NCBI GenBank assembly: GCA_963812255.1
Contig: CAWEUM010000005.1
Span: 1-64,000, forward strand
DNA length: 64,000 nucleotides
Direction: 5' to 3'
From: DATJGR01 sp963812255
GTDB lineage: Bacteria; Pseudomonadota; Gammaproteobacteria; Pseudomonadales; Azotimanducaceae
The translations under genes were made by a program, and so were the position numbers. Numbering within the stretch: the first letter of the stretch is position 1; each line of letters starts with the position of its first letter. Of the stretch, positions 1 to 7,080 are shown one piece after another. A model generated the notes under the pieces. It was not told the origin of the DNA. It did not search any database and worked only from the letters and a program-made list of their open reading frames with translations.

Positions 1-988
1 CGACATCGGATCGAGGTCGCCACTGGCGTGGACGTTACCCGGGCGACCGCGGTCCCGGGTGGCTTTCGCGTATCGCCAATGACGAAGTGTGGCGGAGTCG
101 CGTGATCATCGACGCGAGCGGCGCCTTTGCGAGGCGGAACTGCCACCGCTGGCCGCCGGGTTGCCGGCCGATATGCACCAGATGACGGCGGTCGCCTATC
201 GCACACCCGATCAGTTTCCGGATGGCGGTGTTCTGATCGTCGGCGCTTCTGCAACGGGCCTGCAGATCGCTGAAGAACTGCGAATGCACGGGCGGCGTGT
301 GACCTTGGCCGTCGGCGAGCATGTCCGCATGCCGAGGTCGTATCGCGGGCGAGATGTTTACTGGTGGCTGGACCGCAGCGGACTGCTGCACGAAACCATC
401 GACGACGTCGACGACATCGAGCGCGCGCGACGCGTCCCTTCGCCGCAACTCATCGGCCGCAGCGGGTGCAACATGGATCTGAACCGTCTCCAGTCGCTCG
501 GCGTCGAACTGGTCGGGCGGGTCGCCGGCGTGCGCGGCAGGACGATCCAGTTTTCCGGCGCGCTCGCGAATCACCTGAAGTCTGCGGACCTGAAGATGCA
601 TCGAATGCTCGACCGCTTCGACGCCACGCCGCTGGACTGCCGGCGTCCATTGCAGGCCGATCGACCGGCAGCGACCCGCGTGCCGAAAAATCCGCGCCTC
701 GCGCTGCAACTCGATCACGGTGAGATCTCGAGCGTGTTCTGGGCCACGGGGTATGCCCCTGACCATCGCTGGTTGAATCTGCCTGCCTTCGACAGAAGGG
801 GACGGCTTACGCACGATGCTGGTATCGTCAAAACTGTTCCGGGGCTGTACACCCTGGGCCACACATTCCTGCGCAGCCGTAAGTCGAGCTTCATGTACGG
901 TGTCAGCGACGATGCGCGGTATGTTGCGACGGACGTTGCCCAACACCTTGCGGGCGTGCGCCGGGAACGTGTTGCTGTCGGGACGTAA
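1..988 (+). pseudogene. Flavin-containing monooxygenase-like oxidoreductase, 5' cut by window, two apparent frameshifts
   Basis: The open frame from 89 encodes the NADPH-binding half of a CzcO/FMO-type FAD oxidoreductase. It has a second Rossmann motif (VLIVGASATGLQIAEEL), followed by the YRGRDVYWWLDRSG block typical of this family and a C-terminal ATGYAPDH motif. The GTG at 89 is unlikely to be a true start, because recognisable protein continues upstream in other frames. Frame 1 reads a beta-strand segment (IEVATGVDVT) to about position 72. Frame 3 then reads NDEVWRSRVIIDASGAF to about 128. After that, frame 2 runs on intact to the TAA at 986-988. Two one-base changes about 55 bp apart would join them. 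The real N-terminus with the FAD-binding GxGxxG lies outside the window. Substrate is unknown. The indels could be genuine decay or assembly errors. Confidence 0.6.
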
Positions 989-1065
989 ACACAACGCGGC
1001 AGTCGCCTTCAGAAGCGTCGGCATTCCACCTATGATTGCGGCTCACGCAGTAATCGGATGCAAAT

Positions 1066-3570
1066 GTGGTTCGCGCAGCTGCGCCTGGCCGCGCTGAAGG
1101 GCGCACACGAATTGTCAGATTTGGCGAATTCGAACTGAACCAGGACACGTTCGAGCTCCTTCGCGCCGGAGAACCCGTTGCGCTCGAGCCTCGTGTGCTC
1201 TCGCTGCTCTGCTTCCTGATCGACAACCGGGGTCAACTCGTCGGCAAGGACAGGCTGCTCGACGAACTGTGGGGCCACCGCTTCGTCAGCGAGTCCGCGC
1301 TCGCCACTCAGATCAAACGCCTGCGGCAGGCTTTGGGCGACGACGGACAGAAGCAGGAAATCATCAAAACGGTCCACGGTCGCGGGTATCGCTTTGTAGC
1401 AGACACCCAGCATGGGCCGGTGCGCTCCACGCAGCCGCAAGACGACGGAATACCTTCCCAACGGCTGTCCAACCTCGGCTACGAAAGAACGCCGTTCTTC
1501 GGTCGCACGCGCGAGCTGCGCCGCTGCATCGAGGCTTTTCAGAACTATCGCATGGTGTCCCTGCTGGGCATCGGCGGAACAGGTAAGACGCGGTTGGCCA
1601 AAGCCGTGGGGCGGGCGGTGCTGGACGACTATCCGGATGGCGTGTGGTTCGTGGACCTGGTCCCCGTCGTCAATGCGGCAGGTATCGATACCGCCATGGC
1701 TTCCGCGCTCGGAATCAAGATGGGCAATGGCAGCTTGCGAGAGCAGTTGGCTGCGGCGATTCGCCAGCGCCGGGCCCTGTTCATTCTCGACAATTGCGAG
1801 CACATCGAAGATGACGTGGCGGTTGCCTTGGACTTTCTGTTGGAGAACACGGCCGCGCCGCATTTTCTCATTACCAGTCGAGATCCCATCGACCTGGCCG
1901 ACGAGTTGCGGTTTTTCGTGGACCCGCTGGCACTTCATGTCGAGGATGGTGAGTCACCCGCGGTGCAATTGTTTCTCTCCACCGCGCGGCGTCACGGCAT
2001 GGTGGATCAGATGTTCGACGTAGCGAAGGTCGAACAGGTGTGTGAGCAATTGGATGGGCTGCCGCTTGCCATCGAACTGGCTGCCGCACAGCTCAAGCAC
2101 CTAACCCTGGAGGAGCTCCTCGAGCGTCTGGACAGACGTTTCGATCTGCTCGCCGGCCGTCAACGCATCAGAACCGGCGCGGACAGGCAGGAGAGTCTGG
2201 CGGCGGTTGTGCGGGAGACCTGGCAACTTCTCAACCACGACGAGCAGCGGCTACTGGGCCAGATCGCGGTCTTTCCTGGCCAGTTCACCATCGCAGACAT
2301 CGAGGAGGTCTACACCGAGCAGATGACGCAGAGCATCTCGTTCTGCATCTCCCGGTTGGTCGAGTTGTGCATGCTCAGCCGTACGTCTGCCGAGGGGTCC
2401 TGGTGGCGGCTGCTGGAGACCGTGCGCCTTTATGCCCTTGAACAACTTTCCGCCAATGAGAGGGTTGCGAATGGCGAACGCCACGCCCACTGGTGTCTGG
2501 CGCGGCTTGGTGATTACCCTTACGGCAGTCTGCTCAGCTACGCGCATGCACAATGGGCTGCAGATCACTACGCCGACATCACCGCCGCCGAGCGTTTCTT
2601 CAGCCGGCAAGGCAGGATTGATGCGGCTATCGATGTCTGCACCCAGCCAGGTCTACTGATTCAGATGGACGAAGGGGCTCGAGCGCTCACGAAGCTGGAC
2701 AGGATCGGGGATTACCTCGGCCAAACGGATGACCTGCTGTGTCGGGTCAAGCTTCACGGCATGGCGGCACTGTGTGCCCTGGTGACCCGGGATCCTGCGC
2801 TTTTCGAGCACCACGCCGGCGTTCATCTCGAGCTTGCGCGAACGCTTGACGCGCCGTCGCGGCTGACCGTCGCGCTGATACTGGCCTCGCTGATCAGCAC
2901 TCTCTCGGATCCCGAGCTGGCGCGCCGCCAGCTCGCGGAGGCGATCAACGTCGCCCAGACGGCGGGCGAGACCGGCAGCCTGGATCTTGCCCGCACGTAT
3001 CAGGCCTGGGGTCTGACGATGCAGAAGCAGTACGGCGAGGCAACGGCCGCAGCGTTGGAGGTGATCGAGAAAAATCTGACCCGCGATGTGATCGATAATC
3101 CAACCCATAGCGCTATCTGCGCCGTCATCGCCTGCAACTGCCTGGCAGATCCGCAGACCGCAAATCGGTGGACCGACCGCCTGCTGGAGTCCTCGCAGGT
3201 GCATTCATTGCTTGGAGCCAGGGCGTTGTTTGCCTGTTCCAGAGCCGCCGGCGGACAACTACGGGAGGCCGCCGAGCTGTGCAGCGGGATCGTTTCAAGA
3301 CTGACCCGTATGGGCGTCCAGCCGTGGCCCGATCTGTTCGTGCCCCTTGCCGTGATGGCACACAGCCAGGGCGAAACGGACAAAGCGCAGCTGTGGCTTC
3401 GACGTGTCCAGGCGAGCGATACGCGGCTGCAGACCTTCCACACCATTACCGTTTACCGTCAGCTGCGCAGCAGAATCGGTTTGGGGGCATCCGATGCTGC
3501 AGATGGGAAGCCGCTGTCGGAGACAGGCGCCCAGGCTTTGGCATGGATGAGGCAGTTTCTGGAGAATTGA
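1066..3570 (+). CDS. Winged-helix transcriptional regulator with P-loop ATPase and helical-repeat C-terminus
   Basis: An 834-residue protein. Residues about 14-110 form an OmpR/CadC-type winged helix, with the characteristic LLDELWGHRFVSESAL and HGRGYRFVA segments. An ATPase of the AAA/NB-ARC (STAND-like) kind follows, with Walker A GIGGTGKT at 168-175 and a Walker B-like FILDNCE at 239-245, then an ITSRDP sensor-like motif. The C-terminal half is helical and TPR-like, with no recognised ligand domain. Proteins of this build are usually DNA-binding regulators switched by ATP binding and a sensed ligand or partner. No receiver domain or membrane segment is visible, so it is probably cytoplasmic. 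The start is GTG; an in-frame stop lies at 1033, so only a little N-terminal freedom remains. It follows the flavin oxidoreductase on the same strand after 77 bases. The target is unknown. Confidence 0.8.
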   Translation: MVRAAAPGRAEGRTRIVRFGEFELNQDTFELLRAGEPVALEPRVLSLLCFLIDNRGQLVGKDRLLDELWGHRFVSESALATQIKRLRQALGDDGQKQEIIKTVHGRGYRFVADTQHGPVRSTQPQDDGIPSQRLSNLGYERTPFFGRTRELRRCIEAFQNYRMVSLLGIGGTGKTRLAKAVGRAVLDDYPDGVWFVDLVPVVNAAGIDTAMASALGIKMGNGSLREQLAAAIRQRRALFILDNCEHIEDDVAVALDFLLENTAAPHFLITSRDPIDLADELRFFVDPLALHVEDGESPAVQLFLSTARRHGMVDQMFDVAKVEQVCEQLDGLPLAIELAAAQLKHLTLEELLERLDRRFDLLAGRQRIRTGADRQESLAAVVRETWQLLNHDEQRLLGQIAVFPGQFTIADIEEVYTEQMTQSISFCISRLVELCMLSRTSAEGSWWRLLETVRLYALEQLSANERVANGERHAHWCLARLGDYPYGSLLSYAHAQWAADHYADITAAERFFSRQGRIDAAIDVCTQPGLLIQMDEGARALTKLDRIGDYLGQTDDLLCRVKLHGMAALCALVTRDPALFEHHAGVHLELARTLDAPSRLTVALILASLISTLSDPELARRQLAEAINVAQTAGETGSLDLARTYQAWGLTMQKQYGEATAAALEVIEKNLTRDVIDNPTHSAICAVIACNCLADPQTANRWTDRLLESSQVHSLLGARALFACSRAAGGQLREAAELCSGIVSRLTRMGVQPWPDLFVPLAVMAHSQGETDKAQLWLRRVQASDTRLQTFHTITVYRQLRSRIGLGASDAADGKPLSETGAQALAWMRQFLEN

Positions 3571-4055
3571 CGGGCGGGCATCGGAGCCACCGAGGCGTGC
3601 GGCATCGGCATCCGTGAAGTCTTCGATCGTGGAATGGATGCACGGGTTCCGGCATGGGACACGGACCCGATTTCTAGGCGCCCTGCAAACCGTCGGCGTT
3701 GCCGTCGATCCGCGCGATGCGAGGATCTCGCCGCCCTGTTCAACGCGGCGGCGACTCACGAGCATGGGTGGCGCTACATGATCCTCGCCGTCGGAACCGG
3801 ATCGCGGGCGATGGCTCTGCTCGAACTCATCTAGGTTCAGATTGACAAGCAATCGCGTGTCATACATCTGAATCCAAAGGAACGCAGACCGACAAAACGA
3901 TGGCGAGATCGAGAAGCCGTTCCGGACGATCGCGCCGATGGTGAAGCGCGATCTACTACGCTGCGAACTCGAACATTAACCCGTTCAACCCGCCGTCGTG
4001 CGTATCACTTGCGTAGCGTGTCTATCGGGCGTGATCGTGCAAGTCGATGAAGAAA
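3571..4055. other. Gene-free stretch between regulator gene and tRNA-Gly
   Basis: Short open frames occur on both strands, but none has a convincing ribosome binding site or recognisable protein pattern. I see no repeat, tRNA or clear terminator here. Confidence 0.5.
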
Positions 4056-4131
4056 TGGAGCGGGAAAGGAGACTCGAACTCCCGACCCCAACCTTGGCAA
4101 GGTTGTGCTCTACCAACTGAGCTATTCCCGC
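4056..4131 (-). tRNA. tRNA-Gly (anticodon GCC)
   Basis: Read on the minus strand, the 76 bases fold as a standard tRNA. The acceptor stem is GCGGGAA paired with TTCCCGC, followed by a D arm, an anticodon loop CTTGCCAAG with GCC at positions 34-36, a TTCGAGT T-loop, discriminator T, and encoded CCA (TGG at 4056-4058 on the plus strand). It closely matches E. coli tRNA-Gly(GCC). The gene looks functional. Its first 41 bases are repeated at 14432-14472, so it sits at one junction of an integrated island. Its 5' half and upstream region therefore appear to come from the island, while the 3' half is chromosomal. Confidence 0.97.
4091..4131 (-). repeat. Left attachment-site direct repeat, within intact tRNA-Gly
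   Basis: These 41 bases are identical to 14432-14472 and cover tRNA nucleotides 1-41, from the 5' end through the anticodon stem-loop. Identity ends sharply: the flanking bases differ immediately on both sides. The repeat marks the left junction of the island. Confidence 0.9.
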
Positions 4132-4178
4132 GTTAGCCTTGAAACCCGCGTGGCCACTGGCTCCACTCCAGGTTCGTC

Positions 4179-4207
4179 ATTCTACTCATACCCCTCAGAC
4201 TCGACAG
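4179..4207 (-). promoter_or_regulatory. Possible sigma-70 promoter for island-side transcription of tRNA-Gly
   Basis: Read on the minus strand, CTGTCG (4202-4207), a 17-bp spacer and TAGAAT (4179-4184) lie about 48 bases upstream of the tRNA-Gly 5' end. The -10 differs from consensus at one base and is identical to the -10 of the tRNA-Glu promoter. The -35 is weak. Since insertion cut tRNA-Gly off from tRNA-Glu transcription, the island must provide a promoter, and this is the best candidate seen. Confidence 0.35.
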
Positions 4208-4265
4208 AACCGGGGCTCTGGACCATACCCTGAGTCTCCGATGAGTCGCAGAGCAGTCCGCAGTC

Positions 4266-5369
4266 GTGGCACGTCGAATCACCGAGCAATTTCTTCGATC
4301 AGTGAAGCCAGGGGACCGTCGGTACACGCTCGCCGAGGACGGTCTCCAAGTGGAGATCCACCACTCCGGACGGATCGCAATTTACTTTAAGTGGCGGCAG
4401 AACGGAAGGCAGACGAAGGAGAAGCTCGGCGACTACGACCCGGTCACCTTCACGCTGAAGGCCGCCCGCGAGCGTGTCCGTGAGTTACAGGCCCAGGTCG
4501 TCACCGAGCTGGTCGTCCATCAATCCGGCGCGACGCTCGCCGAGTACATCGACGCCGACTTCAAGACCTGGTGCGAGGCGGCTCGAAGCGACTCAGCGGG
4601 CACCCTTCAGCGGCTCGAGGTCCACTTCGTCGACCGCAATCCATCCATCGGTGCGACCCGACTGAAGACCCTGACCACCGAGCAGATCGAGCGGTGGAAA
4701 TTACTGGCCATGCAGTCGCTCGCCCCCGCGACCGTCAACCGCATTCTCGGCGACCTGAAGCGTGCACTCAACCTGGCCGTCAAGTTCAACCTCATCAGAC
4801 GTAGTCCTGCTGACGACGTCACACTGGCGCAAGTCGACGTCGACGCTCAGAGGATTTATCTCGACAAGGACGAGTACGAGCGCCTCATCGCGGCCGCTGA
4901 TCAATGGTCGTACCTTTCGCACTTCGGCACATCGACAGAGCAAATGCTCCACCCCGAGTGGTTCTACCTGCGGCTGAAGATCGCGTTGAACACGGGAGCG
5001 CGGAAGACCGAGATCCTCCAATTGCGCTGGATGGACATCAGCCACAGAAATCGCGAGATCACATTCCGGGGCGTCACCACGAAGACCCGACGCACGCGCC
5101 GAGTCCGTATTTCGAACACCCTCGGAACGACCTGGAGAAGTACCGCCGGATGCCCCTCAGCTCGCCGTCATCCTCCTGCTGTGTCTGGAAGATGTGCCGG
5201 TCTCCGTACACGTTCGGCAGTACCTTGCTCAGGTACCACTTCCGCGTGTCCACGCGGAGTTGCGACCGTTGGATGTTCTCGTGGTCGACCAGGTAGCTTC
5301 CCGTTGGCTCGCCATTCTGGTCGCGTTTCTCCACGTAATCGCCCGATCTGTCGTCGGCGATTTCGATGA
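4266..5369 (+). pseudogene. int: Tyrosine recombinase / phage integrase, truncated and frameshifted
   Basis: The N-terminal part matches P4-like integrases: a DUF4102-type arm-binding domain (residues 1-90), a SAM-like core-binding domain (about 110-205), and the start of the catalytic domain. The first catalytic Arg lies in NTGARKTEI (R246), followed by the TKTRRTRRVRIS strand. Homology leaves this frame near 5120: the expected continuation NDLEKYRR is in another frame, implying one lost base. It then ends near 5160, where the DNA becomes a terminase gene read from the other strand. The HxxR box and the catalytic Tyr are absent, so the enzyme should be inactive. The start is GTG at 4266, next to the attachment site as usual for such elements. 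The last 80 or so residues of the open frame are antisense noise. Confidence 0.85.
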
Positions 5370-5424
5370 TCTCGTCGCCGAGTAGCTCCGCTTGTAGCTG
5401 CCTCGCGCATTCGACTCTCGGCAT
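5074..5424 (-). pseudogene. Phage terminase small subunit fragment
   Basis: On the minus strand, residues 1-88 or so (5424 down to about 5160) carry patterns of Sf6-type phage terminase small subunits. These are LLGDEIIEIADD, then a variable linker, then QRSQLRVDTRKWYLSKV followed by a YGDR motif. The usual N-terminal helix-turn-helix is missing; an in-frame stop lies four codons before the ATG. The C-terminal end runs antisense through the integrase gene. It is therefore broken at both ends and cannot recognise packaging sites. Its presence suggests that a prophage or satellite recombined with the integrase end of the island. Confidence 0.7.
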
Positions 5425-5723
5425 CGAAACTCTTCAGGGACGCCCGCCTGGAAATTTCATGGTCCGGTTCGGACTGACCGGCAACTCGATCTCGCGTGCC
5501 TCAGGGCCGTCAATCTCCGCGGCCGGGCTTGACCACGGGTACTCGATCGTTTTCCGAATGACGCGCACAGCTTGCCGAGCGTCTTGAAATCAAGCGACCC
5601 TTGAGTCATTTGAAAGATGATGCGCCGCTAGGACGACGAGGTTGTGTGCGGTAACGAACGGAAGCGGGTGCGTAGAACTACCTAGGCTGCACCGTCTTCG
5701 TCCAGTCAACACAAAGGGCGCCG

Positions 5724-5951
5724 ATGACGATCCCCTCGAAAGGCAGCGCACCCCCGGTTCTCAGACCACTGACATCGAAACTGCTCCGGACATTCGGTGA
5801 TCGCTTCAAATCGTTGGCGTGGATCGAAGGCAGGACCAGGATCGGCCTGGTGGGTCACATTGACGCCAGCATGTCCAGAAGGCTCGACGCGCTCAAGGAT
5901 GACTACCCCGAGTTTGGCGAGATCGAGTTCAGGTCAATTGATCAAGAGTAG
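5724..5951 (+). CDS. Small hypothetical protein
   Basis: A 75-residue product with an AAAGG ribosome binding site about 6 bases before the ATG. It is a mixed alpha/beta sequence with no signal peptide or transmembrane segment, ending in an acidic tail. I recognise no family. It converges with the small gene on the other strand, whose stop codon abuts its own, an arrangement that supports both being real. It lies between the terminase fragment and the chemotaxis-type genes of the island. Confidence 0.45.
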   Translation: MTIPSKGSAPPVLRPLTSKLLRTFGDRFKSLAWIEGRTRIGLVGHIDASMSRRLDALKDDYPEFGEIEFRSIDQE

Positions 5952-6143
5952 TCATCTCTCGGCGGTCGTCGTCGAATCCGGACCTTTTGACTCAGAGTAT
6001 CGGCTCTCCTCGCGACAGGTCGCACACCAGTAGATTCGCGTAGACGCTGCCGACCGTATGCGTTCGTCGTACTCCTGAACGGTCATGAAATACGTCGCTT
6101 GTTCACCGCCACAGTGCAGACACCACTTCTTGGAACCGGGCAT
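5952..6143 (-). CDS. Small hypothetical protein with two CxxC motifs
   Basis: A 63-residue protein with CLHC near residue 8 and CATC near residue 41, spaced as in a small zinc ribbon or treble-clef protein. Between them lies a segment rich in aromatic and charged residues. A GAGG ribosome binding site stands about 7 bases before the ATG. The paired cysteine knuckles suggest zinc binding. DNA, RNA or protein binding cannot be told apart from sequence. It converges with the gene ending at 5951. The family is not recognised. Confidence 0.5.
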   Translation of the reverse strand: MPGSKKWCLHCGGEQATYFMTVQEYDERIRSAASTRIYWCATCREESRYSESKGPDSTTTAER

Positions 6144-6387
6144 CGCGCATCCTCAACTCGGCTCTGATGGTATAGTCGAACCCAAATGACGATGATCAGG
6201 GGCTACGCGACGCGCTTGACGCTGGCGAATTTTGCGGGGGCAGTGAGACGTCTGCAGAACGCCGGGTTGGGACGTCCGCCGCGGCTAAGCAGAGGACGGC
6301 AAAGCGATCACCGGGTCACCGGTGAAGCGCCAAACACCGGCGTGTTGCCTGAGCGTGAGTGCCGCTCCCTAATGGGCTGGAGACTGA

Positions 6388-7005
6388 ATGTCCACTCGAT
6401 CCACTGAATCGTCCAAGCAGTCGAAGCTGCGCCTCGATGCAGAAGCGCGGCTCAAAGAAGGCTCTGCTCCGCCGACCAGCGGCTGGCCGACAGGCGTAAG
6501 TGCCCTGAACCTGCTGCATGAACTCGCCAGCAATCCGGCGAGCGCGCATGACGCGCTCAAGCTGCTGCATGAAGTGCAGGTCCACCAGGTTGAGTTGGAT
6601 CTCCAGCACGAGCAAATGGAAGCCACTCAGCGCGAGCTGACTGAAGAGCTCGCTGGTTACCAGGGGCTCTACGAATTCGCGCCGGTGGCCTATCTAAGGG
6701 TTGGCCCCGAAGGTGAGATCCTCCAAGGCAATGTTGCCGGCGCCACCCTGTTCGCAGTCGCGCCAGACGAATTGCACGCGCAGCGTATCGACCGCTTTCT
6801 GGCGCCCGAGAGCCGGCCGGTGCTTCGTGCATTGCTGAAGCGGCTGCGTGCCGGCGGCTCAACGGACACCTGCAAAGTGCAGTCCAGCGCCGAAAAAATG
6901 TCTCGCCCGCTACAGATCGTGGCCAGTGTTGTTCCCGGCGACGGGTCTTTTCTGATGGTATTGGTCGATACGACCGATCCCAGGCAGCCTGACCCAAGCG
7001 TCTGA
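6388..7005 (+). CDS. PAS-domain protein
   Basis: A 205-residue protein. The N-terminal 75 residues are helical and include a segment, ALKLLHEVQVHQVELDLQHE, common before PAS domains in sensor kinases. A PAS fold follows (about 90-200), beginning at YEFAPVAYLRVGPEGEILQ. No kinase, cyclase or output domain is attached, so it probably acts as a sensor or adaptor for a separate partner. The CheB-CheR-PAS fusion begins only 75 bases downstream on the same strand and is the obvious candidate partner. The ligand is unknown. Confidence 0.75.
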   Translation: MSTRSTESSKQSKLRLDAEARLKEGSAPPTSGWPTGVSALNLLHELASNPASAHDALKLLHEVQVHQVELDLQHEQMEATQRELTEELAGYQGLYEFAPVAYLRVGPEGEILQGNVAGATLFAVAPDELHAQRIDRFLAPESRPVLRALLKRLRAGGSTDTCKVQSSAEKMSRPLQIVASVVPGDGSFLMVLVDTTDPRQPDPSV

Positions 7006-7080
7006 GTTTCACCAGTATGCGGACCATGGATAGACCGCGAGCATCGTGCAAGTCTACCGTCGCCTAGCGCATGCTCCCCT

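Noticed and set aside
35..1024. 329-codon open frame on the minus strand
   Set aside because: Antisense to the flavin oxidoreductase; composition is typical of a GC-rich shadow frame and shows no protein pattern.
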